Positions 33,123 through 40,531 of a stretch of 47,123 nucleotides of DNA are shown in pieces (within the stretch, counting starts at the first letter, position 1; each line of letters opens with the position of its first letter). The notes below the pieces were generated by a model. That model had not been told where the DNA came from, made no database searches, and was given only the letters and a program-made list of their open reading frames with translations. The translations under genes were made by a program, and so were the position numbers. Source of the stretch: Candidatus Calescibacterium sp. (GTDB taxonomy: Bacteria > Calescibacteriota > Calescibacteriia > Calescibacteriales > Calescibacteriaceae). The stretch is taken from NCBI GenBank assembly GCA_025060505.1, contig JANXBU010000003.1, positions 1-47,123 of the forward strand, given 5' to 3'.

Positions 33123-35018
33123 ATGGCAGATGACAAAAATGAGATTGAAGGCTGGGACGAGACTTTAAAAGAGTACATATCTCAGTACATAGCAGAGGCT
33201 AGAGATATAATCCAGAAGATAGAGGAAACGCTATTTGCAATAGAAAAAAAAGAGGGTTCCCAAGAAGAACTTGTAAATTCACTCTTCAGAAGCTGGCACA
33301 CAATCAAAGGTGCTGCCGGGTTTTTAGGACTTGAAAAAACTGTTGAACTCTCTCACAAAACGGAATCTCTTATGGCAAAAATAAGAGATGAAAAAATCTC
33401 GTTTACCGAAGATATCATAAATACTGTTTTTGATTCGCTTGAAAAACTCAAAACTCTTACAGAAAATATATATCTTTCCGGTGCAGAAGGAGATATAGAT
33501 ATATCTCCGGAAATATCGAAAATAGACAAAATAATGAGAAGTATTTCTGGAATAGATCAAACGAGGGAAGTAGAAAATTTAGAAAAGAAAAAAATAGAAA
33601 AAACTGAAGAAGAGAAAGCAGAAAAAGAATGGGTCATTGAAAAGGAGGAGGGAGTTCCAAAGATAGAAGAAAAATTAGATCTGCGTGAAGGTGTGTCTTT
33701 TTATGAAAAACAGAAAACCCCCGAAATCAGATCTGAAAAATTTGAAAAGAAAACAGAAGAAGAAGCAGAAGAAAGGAAAGAAGAAAAAGAGGAGAAAAAG
33801 ACTACACCGGAGGAAGATAAGAAAAAAAAGAAATTTGCCTATGAAACAATAAGGGTTGCTACTCAGAAAATAGACGAGGTTTTGGCTCTTTCTGAGGAGC
33901 TTATTCTTGAAAGGAACTTTGTACTAAATGTTCTGCCGAAGGTTGAGGAAAAATATCCAAGAGATGCAGATGTATCGAGACTTTCCGAAATAGTCGCTAA
34001 TATGGATAAGATAATCTCCATGCTTCGTTTCTCTGTGATGAAGATGCGTATGATACCTCTGAAGACCCTTTTCTCAAAATTCCCCGGAACAGTTAGAAAC
34101 CTTGCAAGACACTTCGGCAAAAAAGTTGAACTTGTTATACAGGGAGAGGATACAGAGCTTGATAGATCTATTGTAGATGAGCTTGAAGAACCACTAATTC
34201 ATCTTATAAGAAATTCAATAGATCACGGAATAGAAAGAACAGAAGAAAGAATAGCTTTTGGAAAATCACCTGAAGGTAAGATATATCTACGTGCGTACTA
34301 TGAAGGTGACAATGTTGTGATAGAAGTTGAGGACGATGGTAGAGGTATAGATATAGAGAAGATAAGAAAAAAAGCTCTTCAAAAAGGTATAATAACTCCG
34401 GAGCAGCTTGAGTCTATGGGCGAGAAAGACATAATAAATCTTATTTTTATCCCCGGTTTCTCTTCAAAGGATGAAGCTACTGAACTATCTGGAAGAGGAG
34501 TCGGGATGGATGTTGTGAAGGGTAAAATAGTGGAGCTCAAGGGAACCCTTGATGTTCAAACCGCTCTCGGTGAAGGAACGAAAATAACAATGAAGCTTCC
34601 TCTTACCGTTGGTATTATGAACACACTCAAGGTTGCCTGCAACAGCTCTCAATTCTTTATACCTCTTTCATCTGTTGTGGAGATAACAAGGATTTCAAGA
34701 TCAGAACTCAAGTACGCGAGCGGTCAGGCCGTTATAAATTGGAGAAACAATCTCCTACCAGTTGTTTATCTTGGTAGAATTTTTGGTATACCTGAAAATG
34801 GAAGTTCAGATATGTATCATTTGGTTGTAACAGGAGTTGCAGAAAAGAGAATCGGTATTCTTGTTGATTCTGTTGTTTCATCTGAGGAGATCGCTGTAAA
34901 AACAGTAAGTGGAGTGAAAGCTGTTGGTATTGCTGGTGCAACTATTTCTGCTGAAGGAGAGCCTGTTCTCGTTATAGATATATTCTCTATATCAAAATAT
35001 CTTGAAGAAAGAATGTAA
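33123..35018 (+). CDS. cheA: Chemotaxis histidine kinase CheA
   Basis: This 631-residue CheA has an Hpt domain (about 12-115) with phospho-accepting His59 in SWHTIKGAAGFLG. A Lys/Glu-rich linker (about 145-238) occupies the place of the usual CheY/CheB-binding P2 domain. The dimerisation helices follow (about 240-300), then the ATPase domain with LIHLIRNSIDHGIE (N box), DDGRGID and GRGVGMDVV, and the CheW-like P5 domain (about 490-628). It would phosphorylate response regulators in response to receptor arrays. No cheW, cheY, receptor or flagellar gene is in the window. The very high charge of the linker suggests a flexible or coiled region. Confidence 0.94.
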   Translation: MADDKNEIEGWDETLKEYISQYIAEARDIIQKIEETLFAIEKKEGSQEELVNSLFRSWHTIKGAAGFLGLEKTVELSHKTESLMAKIRDEKISFTEDIINTVFDSLEKLKTLTENIYLSGAEGDIDISPEISKIDKIMRSISGIDQTREVENLEKKKIEKTEEEKAEKEWVIEKEEGVPKIEEKLDLREGVSFYEKQKTPEIRSEKFEKKTEEEAEERKEEKEEKKTTPEEDKKKKKFAYETIRVATQKIDEVLALSEELILERNFVLNVLPKVEEKYPRDADVSRLSEIVANMDKIISMLRFSVMKMRMIPLKTLFSKFPGTVRNLARHFGKKVELVIQGEDTELDRSIVDELEEPLIHLIRNSIDHGIERTEERIAFGKSPEGKIYLRAYYEGDNVVIEVEDDGRGIDIEKIRKKALQKGIITPEQLESMGEKDIINLIFIPGFSSKDEATELSGRGVGMDVVKGKIVELKGTLDVQTALGEGTKITMKLPLTVGIMNTLKVACNSSQFFIPLSSVVEITRISRSELKYASGQAVINWRNNLLPVVYLGRIFGIPENGSSDMYHLVVTGVAEKRIGILVDSVVSSEEIAVKTVSGVKAVGIAGATISAEGEPVLVIDIFSISKYLEERM

Positions 35019-35021
35019 TCT

Positions 35022-35046
35022 CGTATAGTTTTAATACTCCTATACG
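35022..35046. other. Inverted repeat just after cheA
   Basis: CGTATAG (35022-35028) and CTATACG (35040-35046) are perfect complements separated by 11 bases, four bases after the cheA stop. It could be a factor-assisted terminator (no T-run follows) or a protein-binding site. The 11-base separation equals that of the operator-like repeat 230 bases downstream. Confidence 0.35.
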
Positions 35047-35246
35047 GTGTTGTTTTGGCTTCAGGGTGAATCTTTGTAAAGGAAATTTCATATCTACAAC
35101 AGAGTAAATCCAATGTTAATTTTTTAGGTCATTTTTATGTTTCCTAGGATGTCCAAGTTCCGATAAATCTTGTTTTATTATACTTGTTTTATTCTATTAT
35201 ATAATCGATCACAAAAAGATTCAATAGATTTTTGATTATTAATTTT

Positions 35247-35275
35247 TTGTAAAAAGTGTAAATTGAAACTATACA
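35247..35275 (+). promoter_or_regulatory. Sigma-70-type promoter for the LLM oxidoreductase cluster
   Basis: TTGTAA (35247-35252) and TATACA (35270-35275) are separated by exactly 17 bases. The expected start near 35282 leaves a short leader with GGGAGG (35290-35295) before ATG 35302. It is the clearest two-hexamer promoter in the window, and one of few first genes with a Shine-Dalgarno sequence. Confidence 0.65.
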
Positions 35276-35279
35276 CTTT
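35253..35279. promoter_or_regulatory. Perfect 8-base inverted repeat over the promoter, probable operator
   Basis: AAAGTGTA (35253-35260) and TACACTTT (35272-35279) are exact complements with an 11-base spacer. The repeat fills the promoter spacer and covers the -10 element. This is where a dimeric repressor would bind, implying regulated expression of the downstream three-gene cluster. No regulator gene is adjacent. Confidence 0.6.
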
Positions 35280-35301
35280 ACTTTTTATTGGGAGGAAGAA
35301 A

Positions 35302-36363
35302 ATGAAAGTTGGTCTATTTTATCTTTTTGAGACACTCGGTGTAAAGACACCAGGGCAGGCATATAGGGAGGCGGTCGAAGAGGCTGTATATGGAGAAGAA
35401 TTAGGTTTTGAAGCTGTGTGTCCAGCTGAGCATCATTTTTCTGCTCACTACGGAATAATGCCGGATGTACTTGACTTTTTATCTTGGGTTTCTGCCAGAA
35501 CAAAAAAAATAAGACTTTGGCCTATGGTTGTAGTCTCACCTCTGAATGAAACCATAAGACTTGCTGAACGGGTTGCGATGCTTGATCAGTTCTCGGAGGG
35601 TAGAGTTGTTTTCTCAGTTGGCTCCGGATATAGATCATACGAATTTGAACCATTTGGTCTCAGTATAAAAGATAACTGGAAAATAATGAGAGAACAAATA
35701 GAGTTTTGTGTAAAATGCTGGACCGATGGCAAGGTTGACTATGAAGGTCAGTTTGTTAAAATAAAGGGTGTTGAAATTCAGCCAAAACCTCTTCAGAAAC
35801 CCCATCCACCAGTATTCATAACAACTGCAAGAGATGACCAGATAATTTGGGCGGCCGAGCACAATTTCTGTGTAATCCCAGCAGCTGGATTTTCTCCGTA
35901 TGAACTTTCTCATGTGTTTGAACTATATGACAAAGTTGCACAGGAAAACGGCTTTGAAAAAGCAAAATACAGAATATTTTTCAAGTGGATATATGTCGAT
36001 AAGTCTGATAAAAGAGCCAGAGAACTTGCAGAAAATTTCTTTATGAAAACAGTTATGGCTTTTTTCTACGGTGGAGAGCATCTTTACAAACATCTTGCAA
36101 AAAAGATTATGGAAACTTGGCCAGAGGACAGAAGGCATGAGATAAAAGAGAATGAACCCATAACATTTGAAACTCTGTGCGGAAACCCAAATTATACTCC
36201 ACTTGCGTGGGGTGATCCAAAAAGAGTTATAGATACACTTTCTGTGTGTAAGGAGACCGGAGCTAATTTCTTTATTGGTGGTTTCAACATGGGAGCTATG
36301 GATACCGCAGAGGTTAAAAACTCAATGAAACTCTTTATGGAAAAAGTTATACCTTATCTTTAA
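35302..36363 (+). CDS. LLM-class (bacterial luciferase-like) flavin-dependent oxidoreductase
   Basis: Starting at ATG 35302, chosen because GGGAGG lies seven bases upstream, gives 353 residues beginning MKVGLFYLFETLG. Luciferase-like monooxygenase features are EAVCPAEHHFS near 43, LWPMVVVSPLNETIRLAERVAMLDQFSEGRVVFSVGSGYR (about 72-110) and the EFCVKCWTDGKVDYEG segment near 142. Members use F420H2 or reduced FMN on diverse substrates; which applies here cannot be told from sequence. It is first in a likely operon, 13 bases before the dehydrogenase gene. An upstream in-frame extension to 35263 overlaps the promoter and is unlikely to be translated. Confidence 0.9.
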   Translation: MKVGLFYLFETLGVKTPGQAYREAVEEAVYGEELGFEAVCPAEHHFSAHYGIMPDVLDFLSWVSARTKKIRLWPMVVVSPLNETIRLAERVAMLDQFSEGRVVFSVGSGYRSYEFEPFGLSIKDNWKIMREQIEFCVKCWTDGKVDYEGQFVKIKGVEIQPKPLQKPHPPVFITTARDDQIIWAAEHNFCVIPAAGFSPYELSHVFELYDKVAQENGFEKAKYRIFFKWIYVDKSDKRARELAENFFMKTVMAFFYGGEHLYKHLAKKIMETWPEDRRHEIKENEPITFETLCGNPNYTPLAWGDPKRVIDTLSVCKETGANFFIGGFNMGAMDTAEVKNSMKLFMEKVIPYL

Positions 36364-36376
36364 TGGGAGGATATAT

Positions 36377-37480
36377 ATGAAAAAAGGAAGAGTTGCAGTA
36401 CTTTATGAAGTAGGTAAACCACTTGAATTCAGGGAGTATCAGGTTCCAGATCCTCAGGACGGAGAAGTTGTAATTGAGTGCCTGAGAACAAATATATGCG
36501 GTTCAGACATACACATGTTCAAAGGAGAAGCCTTTTCAGCTTTTGGAGGACTATTTTATCCGATCGTTCTTGGACATGAATTTGTTGGCAGAGTTTTTAA
36601 AATAGGAAAAGGAGTAAAAACAGATAGTCTAGGCAATCCTATATCCGAGGGCACGATTGTTTCTCCCGTATATTATAAAGGTTGTGGATCTTGTCACCTA
36701 TGTTCTGATGGGAGAGAATATGCTTGTTTTAGATCTCTTCTTTCCGTTCTGCGAGAAGCCGAAAAACCTCCCTATTTTGTCGGTGCTTTTTCTGAGTTTT
36801 ATGTTATAAGAGCTGGACAGAAGTTCTATGCTGTTCCTTCAGATATCCCTGTTAAATATGCATCTGCTGTGAATTGCGCTCTTTCACAGGTGATCTTCGG
36901 ACTCAATCAGATAGGTTTAAGATATGGTGAAAGTGTTGTCATACAGGGCGCAGGAGGGCTTGGACTTCTTGCTACAGCTGTTGCAAAAGATATGGGAGCT
37001 TCAAAAGTTGTTGTTGTTGACTCTGTTGAAAATAGACTGGGGCTCGCAAGAGATTTCGGAGCAGACTATACTGTAAATCTTAACGGAGATTTTAGGGAGA
37101 GAGTATCAAAAATAAAAGAGGTAACCGGAGGGGGAGCAGATGTTGTTGTAGAGCTTGCTGGAACGCCGATAGCTATAAAAGAAGGAATGAAGTACATAAA
37201 AAGAGGTGGAAGATACTTAGTTATGGGAGCCGTGAATCCAAAGCAAAAATTTGATGCAGATCCTTCTGTTTGGATTGGTGAGAACATAACTATAAAAGGT
37301 GTTTCTCTGTATAGTTCTCACAGTATTGTTATGGCATACAACTTTATCCAAAGAAACAAAGACAAATTTCCTTTTGACAAAATATTTGCTGTGTTTGAAT
37401 TTGAGAAAGTAAATGAAGCTATAAGTTCGGCTGTTGAAAAAAAATATCCAAGAGTTCAGATATTGATTAATGATACATGA
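36377..37480 (+). CDS. Zinc-dependent alcohol dehydrogenase-family protein
   Basis: This 367-residue medium-chain dehydrogenase has catalytic-zinc ligands in ICGSDIHMF and LGHEFVG. Four structural-zinc cysteines are in GCGSCHLCSDGREYAC, and the nucleotide-binding GAGGLGLLATAVAKDMG precedes VVVVD, whose Asp favours NAD(H). The family oxidises alcohols or polyols and includes sorbitol- and threonine-dehydrogenase relatives; the substrate is unknown. GGGAGG (36364-36369) gives strong translation. It lies between the LLM enzyme and an acyl-CoA-dehydrogenase-like protein, suggesting a small oxidative pathway. Confidence 0.9.
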   Translation: MKKGRVAVLYEVGKPLEFREYQVPDPQDGEVVIECLRTNICGSDIHMFKGEAFSAFGGLFYPIVLGHEFVGRVFKIGKGVKTDSLGNPISEGTIVSPVYYKGCGSCHLCSDGREYACFRSLLSVLREAEKPPYFVGAFSEFYVIRAGQKFYAVPSDIPVKYASAVNCALSQVIFGLNQIGLRYGESVVIQGAGGLGLLATAVAKDMGASKVVVVDSVENRLGLARDFGADYTVNLNGDFRERVSKIKEVTGGGADVVVELAGTPIAIKEGMKYIKRGGRYLVMGAVNPKQKFDADPSVWIGENITIKGVSLYSSHSIVMAYNFIQRNKDKFPFDKIFAVFEFEKVNEAISSAVEKKYPRVQILINDT

Positions 37481-37571
37481 TTACGAAAATTGATAAATTG
37501 TATGATTGAGTCTATGTGTAATCTCACAAATATAGAATTAATTTCGAAAAAATATATGGAGGTTTCGTATT

Positions 37572-38627
37572 ATGATAAGTTTTGAGTTATCTGAAGAGGA
37601 AAAGATCATAAAGAAAACAGCGGAGGATTTTGGAAAGATTCTAAGAGAGCAAAGTAGGAAAGCAGAGAAGGAAGGAGTCAGTGATCAGATAAAGAGAAAA
37701 TATAGCGAACTTGGTTTTGGATTAATGGATATATCAGAGGAACTCGGTGGCTTTGGATATGGATTATTCAGAAAAGTTTTGGCCTTGCAGTGTATGAGCT
37801 GGGGTTGTGCGGCAACAACCCTTTCTCTTGAACTAAGTCCCGTAAATCTTCATCTCATCCAATCAATTGATGCAGATAAAGATACAAAAACGAAATTCAA
37901 AGAAGAAGTTATGCATAATCCATGGGGAATATATATAGATTTTGATGGAAATTTTTCTATAAGGAATCAGAAATTCTCAGGCAAAGCGTGGGCTGTTTTA
38001 GGCAAGAATATAAGTAAGTTCGCTCTCATCAAAGGAGATGAATTTTTTATTTTTGACGAATTTGACATTGTATCAAAAAAGCCACTCGCTTTAGATGCCG
38101 TTGGGTTGAATGAAGTAAATCTTGAAAATTCGTCTCCTCTTTATTCTTCTCGTATAAACTATAAGAGATTTGTAAGCGTTATCAGGGTTTATCTTACCGC
38201 AATTCTTTCTGGTATTCTGAGAGCTTCTTTTGACTATGCATCCCAGTATGCTGTTGAACGGGAAGCTTTTGGAAAGAAAATAGCTCATCATCAAGGTTTG
38301 GCTTTTGCTCTTTCTGATTTTTCCATTTCAGTTTCAATAGCAGATCTGTGTGCTTGGAGATCTGCTTGGTCCTTAGATTCTGGCCAAGAAAATTTTGAGC
38401 AGATATGTGCTGATTCATTTTCTTATACCGCTGAGCTTGCTGAGAAATTTACCGTCTGGGGGGTGCAAATTTTGGGAGGACATGGTTTTGTTAAAGATCA
38501 TATGGTTGAAAAATGGATGCGAGAAGCTAAAGCTATTTCTCTTCTTTTTGGTGGGAAATATTACGCTGATCTTGATTCCTTCGGATTAAACCAAGGAAAT
38601 TTATTAGACCAACAACAGAAAGTATAG
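37572..38627 (+). CDS. Acyl-CoA dehydrogenase-family protein lacking the usual catalytic glutamates
   Basis: The 351-residue protein has the N-terminal helical domain (ELSEEEKIIKKTAEDFGK), GLMDISEELGGFGYG, and the C-terminal FAD-binding helices with YAVEREAFGKKIAHHQ and LGGHGFVKDHMVEKWMREAK. The catalytic base of MCAD-type enzymes, in 'YEGT', is replaced by LFGG (residues 325-328). The alternative Glu position used by isovaleryl-CoA-type enzymes appears to be Lys198. It may therefore catalyse another reaction or serve as a non-catalytic partner. GGAGG (37559-37563) precedes the ATG. The last 95 bases overlap the convergent glycosyltransferase gene. Confidence 0.87.
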   Translation: MISFELSEEEKIIKKTAEDFGKILREQSRKAEKEGVSDQIKRKYSELGFGLMDISEELGGFGYGLFRKVLALQCMSWGCAATTLSLELSPVNLHLIQSIDADKDTKTKFKEEVMHNPWGIYIDFDGNFSIRNQKFSGKAWAVLGKNISKFALIKGDEFFIFDEFDIVSKKPLALDAVGLNEVNLENSSPLYSSRINYKRFVSVIRVYLTAILSGILRASFDYASQYAVEREAFGKKIAHHQGLAFALSDFSISVSIADLCAWRSAWSLDSGQENFEQICADSFSYTAELAEKFTVWGVQILGGHGFVKDHMVEKWMREAKAISLLFGGKYYADLDSFGLNQGNLLDQQQKV

Positions 38628-40065
38628 ATAAAATCGGCTCAACTGTATAAAATCTTCTTGGCTGAGCTGACTCAAAGGTTGTCACAATAAAAGTTCCATA
38701 AATGAATATAAAAAGCAAAATTACTGGCTTCATTTTCGGTCTTATGATTGAAAGAAAAGATAGAATCAGTGTTGATATTCTTATGAGCCAACCAAGGGTG
38801 TAAAATATCCAAAGTTTTAATGGAAGGAGCTTTAATCTCTTTTCTCGTATTTCTTCTAATGTTTCTTTTATTTTACCTTCAAGTATGTTTGGTATTATAT
38901 ATCTTGTCATTTCTTGTGAGGATGGTTTTATGTTCCCTGTAGTCATGTAATAAAGTTGAGCTATACCGAAGGGTGGAAGTAATCTTATAAATCCTGCGAT
39001 ATGTATTTCAATTGGGTATTTCCAGAATTTTTTAACAATCTCTTCTCTACATATGTTTGCTATTTGAGTTTGTTTTGTGAGATCAAAGTTATAATTTTGT
39101 ACTTGCTCATCGTTTTCAAATTTAGTGTTCCATCCAAATCTTTCGGAAGCTTTGTTTAGGATTTCAAGATCAAATTGTTGTCTCTCAAGTTTTATCCATT
39201 TTCCTTTATACATTTTATCTCTTATTTCACAGAAGAAAACATGCGCTCCGGGGCGAAAGATCGGAATTTTCCATATCATATAGTTCCTGATTATCCAAGG
39301 TGAGATTACCAGAAAAGCTGCAATCCCACAAAATATAAAGTTTTTGATTTTTCTGGAGAGGATTAAGGTTAAAAAGGGTAGTGCGATAGAAAAGAAAAAC
39401 CAAAGAGGGTGGAGTAGAGATAAAATACCAGATAAAAATCCTGCAAGCGAAGACTTTTTTACTGAAATATTTCCGGATACTAAAATAAGCACGATCATCA
39501 ATAAGAGGAATCCTTGAAGTGTTTCTGTCATAAATGTCTGAGTGAAAACTGTCGCTGAAGGTGAAACGGCGTATATTATAGACGGAACAAATGAGTATAT
39601 TCCTACCAGGCCCAAATTCTTTGAGATCAGGTATATAACAGGTATTTTCAGAGAATCTACAATGTTTTGAGAAAAGATAACGATTTCTCTTCTTTCTCCA
39701 AATAATATGTAGTGTATAGCTATAAACAGTGGATATATGGGTGGTCTGTATATTTCTGGTTCATTTGATGGAACACATTTTTCGGGGAAGTCCTCTGGAA
39801 TTTCTCTTGGACAGTCATTTATATATTTTTTCTTCTCTATAAGATTTATAGCTGGAAACTCATATGTGTAAGAATCTATTGTGTAAAACGCTCTTTTAGG
39901 ATCTTCCGATATATAGGAGAAAAAGAAAATAATTCTTATCAGAAATCCGAGACCTGTAATTATTAGTATATTTTTCACCTTTCTCGCTAGGTACCTAATT
40001 ACTGTATAGTTATAGAATCCTTTGAATTTGTTTTGGTTGGAATATTTCAGATGACATATTTTCAT
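38533..40065 (-). CDS. GT39/ArnT-like membrane glycosyltransferase
   Basis: The 510-residue protein has about ten hydrophobic helices. A long first periplasmic loop contains IDSYTYEFPAINLIEKKKY and PEIYRPPIYPLFIAIHY, which match the Asp-bearing and R-P-P-x-Y-P-L-F motifs of PMT/ArnT-type GT-C enzymes. These use polyprenyl-phosphate sugars to modify proteins or lipids outside the inner membrane. TATAGT (complement of 40072-40077) lies six bases before ATG 40065, again leaderless-like. The 3' end overlaps the acyl-CoA-dehydrogenase-like gene by 95 bases tail to tail. Both frames look real, the enzyme's conserved motifs being well outside the overlap. Confidence 0.85.
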   Translation of the reverse strand: MKICHLKYSNQNKFKGFYNYTVIRYLARKVKNILIITGLGFLIRIIFFFSYISEDPKRAFYTIDSYTYEFPAINLIEKKKYINDCPREIPEDFPEKCVPSNEPEIYRPPIYPLFIAIHYILFGERREIVIFSQNIVDSLKIPVIYLISKNLGLVGIYSFVPSIIYAVSPSATVFTQTFMTETLQGFLLLMIVLILVSGNISVKKSSLAGFLSGILSLLHPLWFFFSIALPFLTLILSRKIKNFIFCGIAAFLVISPWIIRNYMIWKIPIFRPGAHVFFCEIRDKMYKGKWIKLERQQFDLEILNKASERFGWNTKFENDEQVQNYNFDLTKQTQIANICREEIVKKFWKYPIEIHIAGFIRLLPPFGIAQLYYMTTGNIKPSSQEMTRYIIPNILEGKIKETLEEIREKRLKLLPLKLWIFYTLGWLIRISTLILSFLSIIRPKMKPVILLFIFIYGTFIVTTFESAQPRRFYTVEPILSILSVVGLINFLGLIRRNQDQRNISHQKEEK

Positions 40066-40126
40066 TGTCGCACTATAAAAAATCAGAAATTCGCTTGCCT
40101 GTTATCAGAGGAGATAAGAAATACTT

Positions 40127-40411
40127 ATGGAGTTTGAGGAAATTTTGGAGCTTTGTGCTCTTGATATTCCTTTAGATAAAAAAGAAGATTTCAAAAGGCA
40201 GGTGGAGAAAATTATTCAGTTTTACAATACTTTGTCTGAGCTTGATCTTGGGGATATAAAACCTACAACGTGGAGATTTGAAAGCAAACAGGAGTTCAGA
40301 GACGATATACCTGAGAGGTTTGAAGATGCAGATATGATAGTCAAGGGGTTTCCAAGAGAGGTTCAAGGATTCTGTTTCATACCACAAGTTCTTGAGTACA
40401 GAAAGAAGTAG
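40127..40411 (+). CDS. gatC: Asp/Glu-tRNA amidotransferase subunit C
   Basis: This 94-residue protein follows the GatC pattern: ELCALDIPLDKKEDFKRQVEKIIQFYNTLSELDLGDIKPTT, then FRDDIPE, and the typical end GFCFIPQVLEYRK. GatC holds together the GatCAB amidotransferase that converts mischarged Glu-tRNA(Gln) or Asp-tRNA(Asn). gatA and gatB are not in the window. TAAGAA lies six bases before ATG 40127, the usual leaderless layout here, and the gene is divergent from the glycosyltransferase. Confidence 0.87.
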   Translation: MEFEEILELCALDIPLDKKEDFKRQVEKIIQFYNTLSELDLGDIKPTTWRFESKQEFRDDIPERFEDADMIVKGFPREVQGFCFIPQVLEYRKK

Positions 40412-40499
40412 AATCTGCTTTGATCTTTATTTTGTTTCAGAAATTTCAAGATTTTCATTCTTGTTTTTCTGTAACCGTGATTTTTTATGTATTACTAAT

Positions 40500-40531
40500 T
40501 TGATATTTTATTATTATCAATTTGATTTTTT
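40500..40531 (+). terminator. Weak hairpin with T-rich tail after gatC
   Basis: TTGATA (40500-40505) and TATCAA (40515-40520) form a six-pair stem with a nine-base loop, followed by TTTGATTTTTT. The stem is AT-rich, so stability at high temperature would be low. It lies between convergent gatC and the O-antigen-ligase-like gene. Confidence 0.28.
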
